Positions 8,586 to 18,600 of a DNA stretch of 64,000 bases are shown here, piece by piece (within the stretch, counting starts at the first letter, position 1; every line of letters starts with the position of its first letter). The position numbers and the translations under genes were made by a program. The DNA is from Tectiglobus sp965224045 (lineage in GTDB: Bacteria > Pseudomonadota > Alphaproteobacteria > Rhizobiales > Hyphomicrobiaceae). A model generated the notes under the pieces. The model made no database searches and was not told the DNA's origin. It saw nothing but the letters and a program-made list of their open reading frames with translations. The DNA lies in contig CBDCYD010000006.1 of assembly GCA_965224045.1 (NCBI GenBank), positions 186,001 to 250,000 on the forward strand, read 5' to 3'.

Positions 8586-10262
8586 GTGACCAATCCAGGC
8601 CGCAAGGCCCCCGAGGCCGGCGCCGGCAAGAGGTGGACTATCTTGCGACTAAGCCGTTGCAGAAGCTCGTATTGCGGTGGTGGTGGGCTGGCCGCGATTT
8701 TGGCCTCCTTGGCGGTGCTGGCTGGCGCGCCCGGCGCAGCGGCAGCTGACAACGCCACGTGGCGCGTGATCGGCAAACAGGGCTTCGTCTTCCGCGGTCA
8801 TATCAAGCGTGTCCAATTGGGTCAGACGAAGAGCTTCGTGCACGGGTTGAAAGTACGCACGTTCGGGCGCCGCATGACGTTTTCGAGCCTCGAGATCATC
8901 TATGCAGGGGGCGAGAAGCAGCGCGTGCGTCGGCGGGTGCGGCTCAACAATGGCGAAGAATCCCGCGTGATCGATGTGCCCGAGGGCGGCCGCTTTGTCG
9001 ACGAGGTCGTTCTAATTCCCGACGTCAGCGCACCACGGCGCAACTTGATACAGGTGGAAATCCTGGGCCTGCAGAGCGATGTCGACGCGCAGCGGGTGCG
9101 CGGCCAACCGGAGGCGACTGCGCAAGAACGAGAAGCGACACGAAGCGAGACGGCAAAATCACAAGTGGTCGTTCCAGCCCGGCCGGCTGCAGCGACGGAC
9201 AAAGCGGCCGAAAACAAGAATGCCGACATCGCCGACCGTTCGGTTGCCACCGCACCGCCGTCGAAGGCTGCCAATGGCGGACGGGAACGGGCTGGCACGG
9301 CACTCGAAGTCGCCAATCAAGACGCACGTGTTCCGGCCCTGGCCGAGGCCGATGCGACATCCCGGAAAGCCGGGCAAACTGCATCCAGCACGCTCGAAAA
9401 TGAACCTGGTGCAGGCTCGGTGACGCAGGAGCCGAGCGAACGCGTGCCAGAAGGGCAACGCCCGGACACGTCCGACATCGCCAATCTCGACACGCAACCA
9501 AATCAGGCCACACAGCAGGCCGCTCCTCCGTCCAAGGTCCAGACGGGCCCACCGACGAAAGGCGGAAGCTTGCTGGTGGCTGCAACGCGACTGAGGCCGC
9601 AAGAGCCCCAGAGCGTTGTCGATCTTGGTCCGTCGGCGGCCGCGCTGGACAAATTCGCGTTTCGTATTTCCGGCGGCAGCTTTTTCGTCGAAGACGTGAA
9701 AATACACTATGATGAGGGAGTGGCGGGTGCGGTACGGTTCGGCACTCAGCTTTTTCGCAATACGCGTTCGCGATGGATACCGGCCGATCCCAAGCGAATC
9801 GTCCGCAAAATCGTGATCCGCCATCGCTCGATTGATCAAACGCGCCGTTCCGTGCCGCGGGTCGAGGTTTTGGCCCATGTCGGCGACAGGTGGCTTGCTC
9901 CGGACGGTGGGGCGCACCGACTGAGCCGCGGCGACTGGATCCTGCTTGCTGCGCGCTCGATCAACGATTTGCAACACAATCGGGGGTGGTTGCCAGCCGC
10001 ACGCAACCGTGGAGGCTTTCGTAAGATGCGGGCAATTTCAACCGCAGGCCGATTGGCGGAGCGTACGCTCACAGTCGTGTTTGCCGACGGCAAGAAGCAG
10101 GAACTGCCAGCGCCTACGCGGCAGCGTGCGTCGCGGGACCACCCAACCGGCCGAGAACTGAACAATACAGCACCAATTGAACGTCTCAAGATCGCCGTTT
10201 CGGAGCGCACCTTGAGCCGCTTGTCCGGAAACGCTCGGTTTGAGGTTTGGGTCAAGTTCTAG
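8586..10262 (+). CDS. Secreted or membrane-anchored protein with three beta-sandwich (DUF2541-like) repeats
   Basis: The 558-residue product begins at GTG 8586 and has a hydrophobic segment at about 35-54 (LAAILASLAVLAG, then AxA sites), a likely signal peptide. Residues 59-144 form a beta-rich module (FSSLEIIYAGGE, then a basic strand, then VPEGGRFVDEVVLI). Related modules recur at about 356-415 and 450-542 (LTVVFADGKKQEL; IERLKIAVS). Between the first and second lies a 180-residue Ala/Glu/Pro-rich linker of low complexity. The modules resemble DUF2541-type domains, whose function is unknown. It stands alone between palindromes and an intergenic gap, so context gives no help. Envelope location is an inference. 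Confidence 0.7.
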   Translation: MTNPGRKAPEAGAGKRWTILRLSRCRSSYCGGGGLAAILASLAVLAGAPGAAAADNATWRVIGKQGFVFRGHIKRVQLGQTKSFVHGLKVRTFGRRMTFSSLEIIYAGGEKQRVRRRVRLNNGEESRVIDVPEGGRFVDEVVLIPDVSAPRRNLIQVEILGLQSDVDAQRVRGQPEATAQEREATRSETAKSQVVVPARPAAATDKAAENKNADIADRSVATAPPSKAANGGRERAGTALEVANQDARVPALAEADATSRKAGQTASSTLENEPGAGSVTQEPSERVPEGQRPDTSDIANLDTQPNQATQQAAPPSKVQTGPPTKGGSLLVAATRLRPQEPQSVVDLGPSAAALDKFAFRISGGSFFVEDVKIHYDEGVAGAVRFGTQLFRNTRSRWIPADPKRIVRKIVIRHRSIDQTRRSVPRVEVLAHVGDRWLAPDGGAHRLSRGDWILLAARSINDLQHNRGWLPAARNRGGFRKMRAISTAGRLAERTLTVVFADGKKQELPAPTRQRASRDHPTGRELNNTAPIERLKIAVSERTLSRLSGNARFEVWVKF

Positions 10263-10640
10263 ACCACGCCTGCCCGTTCACTGCAGATTCACCCAGTCGG
10301 CTCAAAATGGCCGCATCATCGTCATCAATCCGCTTTACGCCAAATTTGTAATAAGGCGTGGGTTGGGCGCTGTTCCCCCGCAGCGTCGGTTCGCACCGAG
10401 CCCATCCCATGCCGCACTTGGATCAATGGCGGCAGCAAAGACATTTGTCGGCGAGCCGATGTCGCGTCCCTCCCCCGAGGGCGCTGCTTCGGCAGGGGCA
10501 CGACGCGGGAGCGCATGGCCAGTTTCATGCGCTCCTTCGCGACCCGAAGTATTCACCAGCGCGCACACGTCACTTTCGCTCAGGGCGCCGGCCTGCCATA
10601 ATTGCGGCAATCCAAGAATGACCAAACGGGGGATACGTCC
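10263..10640. other. 378-base gene-free stretch before frmA
   Basis: No reading frame here has family-like sequence or a convincing ribosome site. It presumably holds the end of the upstream transcript and the promoter of the alcohol dehydrogenase gene. No clear hairpin or operator was seen. Confidence 0.5.
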
Positions 10641-11750
10641 ATGAAGACACGTGCGGCCGTCGCATTTGAAGCCGGCAAACCACTCGAAATCGTCGAAGTC
10701 GACCTGGCAGGGCCGCAGGAGGGCGAGGTACTGGTCGAGGTCAAGGCGACGGGCATCTGCCACACGGATGAATTCACGCTTTCTGGTGCAGATCCGGAAG
10801 GCCTGTTTCCGGCGATCCTTGGACACGAAGGAGCCGGCGTGGTCGTGGACGTCGGCCCAGGAGTGAAAAGCCTCAAGAAGGGCGACCACGTCATTCCCCT
10901 CTACACGCCGGAATGTCGAGAGTGCGAGTACTGCCTCAATCCCAAAACCAACCTTTGCCAGGCCATCCGTACCACGCAGGGCCAGGGCCTGATGCCCAAC
11001 GGCACGAGCCGCTTTTCCTATGACGGCAAACCCGTGTTTCACTACATGGGCACTTCGACATTTGCCAATCACACGGTGGTTCCCGAGATTGCGCTTGCGA
11101 AAGTCCGCTCCGACGCGCCCTTCGACAAGATCTGTTACATTGGCTGCGGCGTGACGACGGGAATTGGCGCGGTCATGAACACCGCCAAGGTAGAGCCCGG
11201 CGCCAACTGCATCGTGTTCGGTTTGGGCGGTATCGGCCTCAATGTGATTCAGGGACTGAAGCTGGTTGGCGCCAACATGATCGTCGGCGTCGATACCAAC
11301 GGCGGCAAGAGCGAATGGGGCGAGAAATTCGGGATGACGCACTTCGTCAACCCGAAGGAAGTCAGCGGCGATCTGGTTGCCCACCTTGTCGAACTGACCG
11401 GCGGTGGAGCGGAATACACATTCGAATGCATCGGCAATGTCGACGTTATGCGCGTCGCGCTTGAGGCGGCACACAAGGGCTGGGGTGAGAGTATTATCAT
11501 CGGTGTCGCCGGCGCCGGACAGGAGATCAAGACGCGGCCGTTCCAATTGGTAACCGGGCGGTCCTGGCGCGGCACAGCATTCGGTGGTGCGCGCGGGCGC
11601 ACGGACGTACCGAGGATCGTCGACTGGTATATGGACGGCAAAGTCCAGATCGACCCGATGATCACGCATACGCTGCCGCTGGAGAAGATCAACGACGCCT
11701 TTGACCTGATGCACAAGGGCGAGTCGATCCGGTCGGTCGTCGTGTATTGA
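10641..11750 (+). CDS. frmA: S-(hydroxymethyl)glutathione dehydrogenase / class III alcohol dehydrogenase
   Basis: 369 residues of the zinc-dependent class III family. The catalytic zinc ligands are in GICHTDEFT and GHEGAGVV, the structural-zinc cysteines in CRECEYCLNPKTNLC, and the NAD loop in FGLGGIGLNVIQG. It oxidises S-hydroxymethylglutathione formed from formaldehyde and reduces S-nitrosoglutathione in the cytoplasm. The start at 10641 (MKTRAAV) has GGGGG upstream and fits the family length; the frame is open 13 codons further. No formylglutathione hydrolase gene is adjacent. Confidence 0.93.
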   Translation: MKTRAAVAFEAGKPLEIVEVDLAGPQEGEVLVEVKATGICHTDEFTLSGADPEGLFPAILGHEGAGVVVDVGPGVKSLKKGDHVIPLYTPECRECEYCLNPKTNLCQAIRTTQGQGLMPNGTSRFSYDGKPVFHYMGTSTFANHTVVPEIALAKVRSDAPFDKICYIGCGVTTGIGAVMNTAKVEPGANCIVFGLGGIGLNVIQGLKLVGANMIVGVDTNGGKSEWGEKFGMTHFVNPKEVSGDLVAHLVELTGGGAEYTFECIGNVDVMRVALEAAHKGWGESIIIGVAGAGQEIKTRPFQLVTGRSWRGTAFGGARGRTDVPRIVDWYMDGKVQIDPMITHTLPLEKINDAFDLMHKGESIRSVVVY

Positions 11751-11873
11751 GTCTTGCCTATCCGGTCTAACCCTGGGCCCCAATCACGCACCCGCTACGC
11801 GGCCGATCTCGACCGATGGGCCGCGGAGCCGACCACGAGGTGGTGACTAGACCAGGCCAGGGAGATTGCTCAC

Positions 11874-12872
11874 GTGCCGCGGCAGTTCATTTACATCAAG
11901 CCGCCCGACGGCTTTCCGAGCGAAGATTGTTTCCGAATGGTGGAGACCGAAATGCCTGTGCCGACTGACGGCGAGGTATTGGTCGCAACGTGCTATCTGT
12001 CGATCGACCCCTACATGCGCCGACAGATGGGTGGCAGCCGGGGCTACGCCAATCCGCTCAAGATTGGTGACGTCATGATCGGTCGCGGCTGCGGGATCGT
12101 CGTCGAAAGCCGCCACCCTGAATTTTCGGCAGGCGATCATGTGCAGGCGGAATTCGGCTGGCGTGAATACGTGACACTCAGCGGCGACGGCCTGCGCAAA
12201 CTCCCGGCAGATCTCGAACCGATGTCACTCAGCCTCGGGATTGTCGGTCAGTCGGGCGCGACGGCCTGGGTCGGGCTCAATGACGTCGCTCATTTAGAGA
12301 CCGGCGAAACCGTCGTGGTGTCCGCGGCAGCAGGTGCCGTAGGAAGTGCGGTTGGACAAATCGCGAAGCTGATGGGCTGCCCGGTCATCGGTATCGCCGG
12401 CGGGCCCGAGAAATGCCGGCATGTTACGGCCGACCTTGGCTTCCACCACTGTATCGACTATCGCGCCGGAAATATTGAACGCGCTCTTGCCGGAGCCGCA
12501 CCGAACGGCATCGACGTCTATTTCGACAACGTTGGCGGCGAGATCCTCGATGCAGCTCTTGCAAACCTTGCCATGAATGCGCGCGTCGCGGTCTGTGGGC
12601 AGATTTCGCAATATCACACTGCAGGCGACCCTTACCGGATGCGCAACGTCGGCAAGTTGCTTGATACTTGTGGGTCGATCCAAGGCTTTCGGATCGGCAA
12701 TCGACTCGCGCGGCGCGATGCGGCACTCGAGCAACTTCTCGCGTGGTATCGCGACGGCAAGCTTGCCTACCGAGAAACCGTTGCAGAGGGATTTGAACAG
12801 GCTCCCGCGGCATTTCTCAATATGCTGAGCGGCGGCAATTTCGGAAAGCAGGTCGTACGCGTCAAGGGCTGA
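11874..12872 (+). CDS. NADP-dependent medium-chain oxidoreductase (LTB4 12-hydroxydehydrogenase/CurA type)
   Basis: A 332-residue zinc-free MDR enzyme. It has the N-terminal catalytic fold (YLSIDPYMRRQM, where the substrate-binding region sits) and a Rossmann domain with VVSAAAGAVGSAVGQIAKLMG. Such enzymes reduce alpha,beta-unsaturated ketones or aldehydes with NADPH. The start is GTG at 11874 with GGGAG upstream. It is separated by about 120 bases from frmA and may share its transcript. Substrate unknown. Confidence 0.87.
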   Translation: MPRQFIYIKPPDGFPSEDCFRMVETEMPVPTDGEVLVATCYLSIDPYMRRQMGGSRGYANPLKIGDVMIGRGCGIVVESRHPEFSAGDHVQAEFGWREYVTLSGDGLRKLPADLEPMSLSLGIVGQSGATAWVGLNDVAHLETGETVVVSAAAGAVGSAVGQIAKLMGCPVIGIAGGPEKCRHVTADLGFHHCIDYRAGNIERALAGAAPNGIDVYFDNVGGEILDAALANLAMNARVAVCGQISQYHTAGDPYRMRNVGKLLDTCGSIQGFRIGNRLARRDAALEQLLAWYRDGKLAYRETVAEGFEQAPAAFLNMLSGGNFGKQVVRVKG

Positions 12873-12920
12873 TCGTTGGCGCGCGATCTTGTCCGAATTC
12901 CGGGATTGAGTTTGCGGCCT

Positions 12921-13853
12921 TCAACCGCGACGAGGTGGCAGGTCTATTCCCTGCGCGGCGGCCGCACGCGCTGCAAACGCCTCAGTCTGGGCAAAGGCAT
13001 TCTGCAATGCCACCTGGCCCTCTGGCGCTGAGACCTCGTCAAAGCGGGCTGCGACAGTCTCGGGTGTGTTTTCGCCCGCCTCGAGATAGACGCCCGGTGT
13101 TTCATAAATCATGGTGCGCGCGAAACAACCGGCGCCGGCAGCGAGGATGCACCGGGACGGCGCGTCCTCAGAGACGAGATAAAGAACGCCCGGCGTGATC
13201 GTCTCCGGTTTGAGAACCGCCAGCATCCCGTCAGGCATCAATTCTTCGGTCATGCGGGTCGCTGCGGTCGGTGCAAGGGTGTTGACGCGGATGTCGTACT
13301 TCGCACCCTCGAGATGCAGGACGTTCATCAGGCCGATCATGGCAGCCTTGGCGGCGCCGTAGTTCGATTGCCCGAAATTGCCGTAGAGGCCCGAAGACGA
13401 TGACGTGAAGACGATGCGGCCGTAGTTTTGTCCGCGCATGATCTCCCATACAGCCTTGGTGCATACCACCGTGCCGGTGAGGTGAACCTCGACAACCGTG
13501 CGGAAGTCTTCGAGCGTCATCTTTGCAAAGGTCTTGTCACGCAGAATCCCGGCGTTGTTAATCAAGATGTCAATTCTGCCCCAGACGCGCATGGCCTCGG
13601 CCGCCATGTCTGCAACCGCATCGGCATCCGTAACGCTTGCACCGTGGGCAATTGCCTCGCCGCCTGCAGCATTTATCTCGGCGGCAACGTCTTCGGCCGA
13701 TGTTCGTGATGCGCCTGAACCGTCGCGATCTACGCCTAGGTCGTTGACAACGACCCTAGCACCACGGGCGGCCAGGCCAAGCGCGTGGGCGCGGCCTAGC
13801 CCGGCACCGGCGCCGGTGACAATGGCAACGCGGTCGTCAAAACGAATACTCAT
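12921..13853 (-). CDS. SDR-family oxidoreductase, hydroxyacyl-CoA dehydrogenase-like (17-beta-HSD4 type)
   Basis: 310 residues. The cofactor motif TGAGAGLGRAHALGLAARGA followed by VVNDLG is typical of the peroxisomal multifunctional-enzyme type (R)-3-hydroxyacyl-CoA dehydrogenases, with NNAG and SNYGAAKAA as the active-site run. A C-terminal extension after the SDR core (about 255-310) is usual in this branch. It overlaps the MaoC-type gene by 4 bases (ATGA). In the animal protein these two activities are joined, so the pair probably does hydration and oxidation of an enoyl-CoA. Confidence 0.88.
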   Translation of the reverse strand: MSIRFDDRVAIVTGAGAGLGRAHALGLAARGARVVVNDLGVDRDGSGASRTSAEDVAAEINAAGGEAIAHGASVTDADAVADMAAEAMRVWGRIDILINNAGILRDKTFAKMTLEDFRTVVEVHLTGTVVCTKAVWEIMRGQNYGRIVFTSSSSGLYGNFGQSNYGAAKAAMIGLMNVLHLEGAKYDIRVNTLAPTAATRMTEELMPDGMLAVLKPETITPGVLYLVSEDAPSRCILAAGAGCFARTMIYETPGVYLEAGENTPETVAARFDEVSAPEGQVALQNAFAQTEAFAARAAAAQGIDLPPRRG

Positions 13854-14359
13854 ATGCCCTCACCTTCTGCACTCACGTAAATGCGGTTCAACCACTCGGC
13901 TGCGATTGCCGGCCTGTGGGCACCTTCAATCTCGACAACGACGGTGTACCGGGTCGTGATTTCACCAGGCGCGCGCTCGATCGCTTCAGCCAGCGTGAAT
14001 CGACCACGAATGCGCGCACCACTTAGGACCGGGTTGAGGAAACGAATTTTGTCAAAGCCGTAGTTTACGCCCATTGTCGTTCCGGCAACCGGTGGGATGG
14101 CCTCATAGAACATGCGCGACAGCAGGGAGAGAACCAGAAAGCCATGGGCGATGGTGCCGCCAAACGGGGTTTCCGCCTTGGCGCGGGCGGGATCGACATG
14201 GATGAACTGATGATCGAACGTGACATCAGCGAAAGCATCGATCATCATCTGATCCACTCTGAGCCACGGCGAAACGCCGATCTCTTCGCCTGTGCGCGCC
14301 ATCAGCGCCGCGGGTGAGATGGGAAGCGGGCGCTGAACGTCTTTGGACGATGGAGTCAT
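13850..14359 (-). CDS. MaoC-family (R)-specific enoyl-CoA hydratase
   Basis: The 169-residue hot-dog-fold protein contains the hydratase motif: Asp and His of FADVTFDHQFIHVD (about residue 45-58) and the following GGTIAHGFLVLSL. It should add water to a trans-2-enoyl-CoA to give the (R)-3-hydroxyacyl-CoA used by the overlapping SDR. A 292-base divergent spacer separates it from the FAH-family gene. Confidence 0.88.
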   Translation of the reverse strand: MTPSSKDVQRPLPISPAALMARTGEEIGVSPWLRVDQMMIDAFADVTFDHQFIHVDPARAKAETPFGGTIAHGFLVLSLLSRMFYEAIPPVAGTTMGVNYGFDKIRFLNPVLSGARIRGRFTLAEAIERAPGEITTRYTVVVEIEGAHRPAIAAEWLNRIYVSAEGEGI

Positions 14360-14651
14360 GTTCCTTCCCCTGGCTTCTATGCATTGGCCAAACTGTCATA
14401 CTTCGAGCTATCGGCATGCGGTCTGGCAGGTCGGACACTTGCGTCGCCACCAGGGTGCTCTGCGGCCAACCCACTGTCCTAACGGCAAACCCGAAGCAGC
14501 GAAAGCCCGATGCGGTGCGGCACACGACCGTGGCGGGGTTGCAACCAATCCGCGTGGCAGCTGGAACGGGCCGGCAGAGCTGGAAAGGCTGGACGTCGTC
14601 TCGATTGCGGCGTAAGCGTTTTGGAAACCGAAAACTGAAGGGAGGAGCCCC

Positions 14652-15497
14652 ATGAAGCTCGTGCGATTTGGCGATGCCGGCTCGGAAAGGCCGGGCCTGG
14701 TCGATGGAGACGGCAAGATCCGTGACCTCAGTGGACACGTGAGCGATCTAACCGGTGACACCGTCGATTCTGCAGGACTGGACAAGCTGCGTGCGGTCGA
14801 TCCCTCGTCGTTGCCGTTGGCGCCGGAGGGCGCGCGTCTCGGAGCACCTATCGCGGGTACGCGCAATTTTATCGCCGTCGGCCTCAACTATGCCGACCAT
14901 GCTGCCGAAACGGGCGCGCCCATTCCAGATGAGCCGATCCTATTCAACAAGCTCGCCAACTCGATCTGCGGGCCGAACGATGACGTGATCATGCCGCGTG
15001 GTTCAAACAAGCTGGACTGGGAAATCGAAATCGCCTTCGTCATCGGCAAGCGCGCACGCTATGTCTCTGAGGCCGACGCCCTCTCGCACGTTGCCGGATA
15101 CTGCATCTGCAATGACGTTTCGGAGCGCTATTTCCAGATCGAACGCGGCGGCCAATGGATGAAGGGCAAATGCTTCGAGACCTCAGGTCCGCTGGGGCCG
15201 TGGTTGGTGACGCCCGATGAGATCGACGACGTGCAGAACCTCGACATGTGGCTGGACGTCAATGGCAAGCGTATGCAGGCGGGCAACACCAAAACGATGA
15301 TCTTCTCCATCCAGCACGTGGTGCACTACATCTCGCAGTTCATGGTGCTCGACCCGGGCGACGTGGTCACTACGGGAACACCCCCCGGTGTCGGTCTCGG
15401 TATGACGCCACCTGTGTTTCTGAAGGTCGGTGATGTGATGACGCTCGGTATCGAAGGACTTGGCGAGCAGCGCCAGACCGTGGTCGAGCCGCGCTGA
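14652..15497 (+). CDS. Fumarylacetoacetate hydrolase-family protein
   Basis: 281 residues with the FAH fold. The N-terminal small domain is followed by the core NFIAVGLNYADHAAE, the metal-binding acidic residues in DWEIEIAFVIGK, then GYCICNDVSER, GPWLVTPDEI and TTGTPPGVG. Members hydrolyse or decarboxylate beta-diketo acids, or act as 2-keto-4-pentenoate hydratase or ureidoglycolate lyase; which one cannot be decided here. A strong GGGAGGAG ribosome site lies before the ATG. It is transcribed alone and ends at a hairpin facing the next gene. Confidence 0.88.
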   Translation: MKLVRFGDAGSERPGLVDGDGKIRDLSGHVSDLTGDTVDSAGLDKLRAVDPSSLPLAPEGARLGAPIAGTRNFIAVGLNYADHAAETGAPIPDEPILFNKLANSICGPNDDVIMPRGSNKLDWEIEIAFVIGKRARYVSEADALSHVAGYCICNDVSERYFQIERGGQWMKGKCFETSGPLGPWLVTPDEIDDVQNLDMWLDVNGKRMQAGNTKTMIFSIQHVVHYISQFMVLDPGDVVTTGTPPGVGLGMTPPVFLKVGDVMTLGIEGLGEQRQTVVEPR

Positions 15498-15563
15498 TCG
15501 TCAATCGCTTTCAAGGCCTCCGTTTTGGACACCGACTGAGCGAAACGATACATGCAGAATCGA

Positions 15564-15592
15564 AGTGCGCCGGCCCGCAGGCCGGCGCACAC
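15564..15592. terminator. Strong hairpin between convergent genes
   Basis: GTGCGCCGGCC and GGCCGGCGCAC form a perfect 11-bp stem around a CGCA loop, followed by ACTTGTTTC. It lies between the convergent FAH gene and the 1103-residue gene and probably ends both. Confidence 0.75.
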
Positions 15593-15628
15593 TTGTTTCA
15601 AACGGGCCAGGTTGACCGTCGGCAGCGC

Positions 15629-18600
15629 TCAATCGATCCGATTTGATTTCGCGATGTTAGGAAACGGCGTGATGTTATCGTCAGCGACGTCGAGGGCCTG
15701 ACCGGCTTCGTCGAGGCCTTTTTCCAGGCGACTCCATTCCGCGTGCGAATTGCGCTGGCTCGCCAGCATGAGATCGGCGATGCGATGGGCGACGCGGAAC
15801 AGCGACTGGTCCTCCTGCGAGAGACTGCCGGCGCCATCCTGCGGTTCGAGATCCTGAACGATGCGCTTGATCAGGTCTTCGTAGGGACCGCCCGGAAGGA
15901 GAGCGATGATGTTCCAGTTTTGCTCGATTTCCTGGTAGGCAAAGGTAAGTTCACGATGGCCGTCGGCATCATCCGCGGTAAGCGCGCGCTCAAGACGTTC
16001 GTTCACGCCCTCGAAGGTGATGCGTGCCTCGCGATCGCGATCGGTGAGGTGGCGATCGAGCGCCGGGTGAAGCAGGCGCAGCTGGGCAAACGACTCGCTG
16101 GCTGCAACTGCGGCGGCAAAGGCTTCGCCGTTTAAATCTTTGAACAAAACCGGCTCGATGCGCAGGGCCGCCAGGAATGCATCCAAGTAGAACTCACGAT
16201 TGCGCACCGGCGTGTCGTCGGCCACGTCCTGCTCGGTCCGGGCGTCGGTAAGTAGTGGGCTCGGCACGGCTCCGATGTCGACCGGCTTCGGATCAGCAGG
16301 CGATGCAGCTACGAGATGGCCGCCGTGGATGGCTCCGCCGCCCATCATCAGGCGGCCGCGCAAGGTCGTTAGCGTTTTGAAGAAATCGGCATGGATGAAG
16401 TAATGGGTGGAGCTGTGCTCCACGCGCTGCACGCGCTTATAGACGGCGCCCGCGTTGAGTGCATTGCGCACGACCTTGAGCTGATCGGACCCGGATACCT
16501 CGTCGAGTTTGATCTCGGCCATGAAACCATGCTCTTCGTGGATCGGGTGCATGTACTCCAATACCAAGGCGGCGTTGGCTGCAATATTCGGTAGAAGCGC
16601 GACCGAAATCGTTCGTTCCATCTCCGCGACCGACGTGCGGGTCTTGTCCTTTTCATATTCGCGCTGGGCCGCGATCGACAGGTATTCGAAGAACTCGGCG
16701 CGGACCTGGTAGACGCGGTCGCGGTCGTCGACATGGCGGACGGCGCCAATCGATGAGCCGGCATTGAGAACGCGGCGCAGATCATCGGCGTGTGGATCCG
16801 TGTTCTCGACAATGATCTCAGCGGTGAACCCTGCCTCGGGTGTCATCGGCTTCAACGCACCGAGCACCAGACGCGCCGTGTCGTAGGGGTGGGGCTGCAG
16901 CGCCGTATCGATAATCGCTTCGAGCTGGCGCGCGGTACGGCCCTTGTGGCTCGGAACATCGGACAATGGCGAGCGAACCGCGTTGGCGCCGAACAGGCCA
17001 GACATGAAGACGAGGGCGTCGATGGCAATGGCAATGGCGAGGGCAAGAAAGGCGAGCTTGTTGCCGTCCTCAAAGGCGTTGGTGGTAACGACGAAACGGT
17101 GGGCCTTGTCGTCTCGATTGAGCTCGAGATAGTTGATCTGCGTGCGCAGCGCCTCAGTGTCCTTACTCGGCAAACCTGCATCCTGAACGCACTTGCGGGC
17201 AAACAGGAATAGCGCGTCGGCGCCGCCGGATTTGGGCAGTTTGTCACCGCCAATGCACGTTGCCCCAAGGGTCGCCAATCCGGCATTCAATGCAAATACA
17301 CGGCTGGCAGCCTCGTTGGCCTGGCCTGGATCGCAGTCAAATGAAGCGGCCCCGGCTTTCAGCGTCGGCACCTCCGCCATGGCACCAACCAGAGTCGTGC
17401 AAAGACCCTGAATGCGTGTCAGACCGGCTTGGGTTGGCTCCTGCCGAAAGGCTATGCGCGCACGCTCAAGCTGACGCAGGCCGGCCGTCGGGTCGAATGC
17501 CGGTGTGTCCTTGGTATCTGATTTCTGAGCTAGCTCGATCAACTGACCGGCCGTCTTGGCGCGGCCTTCCAGGGTCGCCAACTCACCTTGTGTGGTCGAC
17601 AATTCAGACTCGCCTCGGGCGACACGGTCGCGTGCTTCGGAAAGGCGCTTTTCGTATTCGCGAAGCTGCAATTGCAGGTTCTTCTTCTGCTCCTGCAGGA
17701 TCCGCAATTGCCCCATGATCTCGCGATATTTCGGACCGCGCCCCTGCTTGGCAGTTACGCCAATTCCACCGGCTTCGGCTTCGGCCTCAGCCTTCTTGGC
17801 AACGAGTTCCTGGTCCTTGGCGAATATCTTGCTCTTCAGATCTTCAACCACGGGCGAGAGCTGGGTTGCGGCCTCGCGGGCGCGGGCGATGTCTTGGTTG
17901 ACGAGCGTGGTGCGCTGCTTGAGACGCACCTGCTGGCTTTCAGCGGCCGCCTTTTCTTCCTGGCGCTGGGCGACGACCTTTTGGCGATCGCGCATTTTTT
18001 GTTCAAAGTAGCGCTGGAGTTCATCCGGAGCGCGGCGCGCGGCGCGCGTTAGCCCATCGAGCGTCTCGTCATACGTTTTCCAGCCTTCCGCCTCAAACAG
18101 CCTGTCGCGTTCCTCGAGGCGGCGCCGCGTGACCAGTGATCCAATATCCGTAATCACGCCGGCTACCTGATTCTGCGCGCGCAAATCAGCTGCACGAATA
18201 CGCGCTTCTTTCGGGAAAATGGTCGAGAAAAGGGAATCGAACGAGAAAAAAACCGATGTCGCCATGCAGGCGAGGAACATGACCCAGAGGACGGCACTGC
18301 GGACCATGACGCGCATCGCCTGCAAGTAATTGCCGATGATGTCACTGCCCGCGTTCAGGAGCACTGTCAGACTGAGGAGAATGACGATCGCGGCAATCAA
18401 AAGGCCGCTCGGCAGCAGGACCCACGATTGAGCTGTGCTCGCCAGCCGGAACTGGTCGCTACCGCCCGTCTGATTGAGAACCAGCAGCGCGAGTGCGGCG
18501 AAAATTAGAATGCCAATGACAGTGCCGGCAAACGGTTCGATGGCGCGCATTGTGCGGCCATCACCCGGGCCCCGACCGTGCGCCACAGGCCGGAAGTTCA

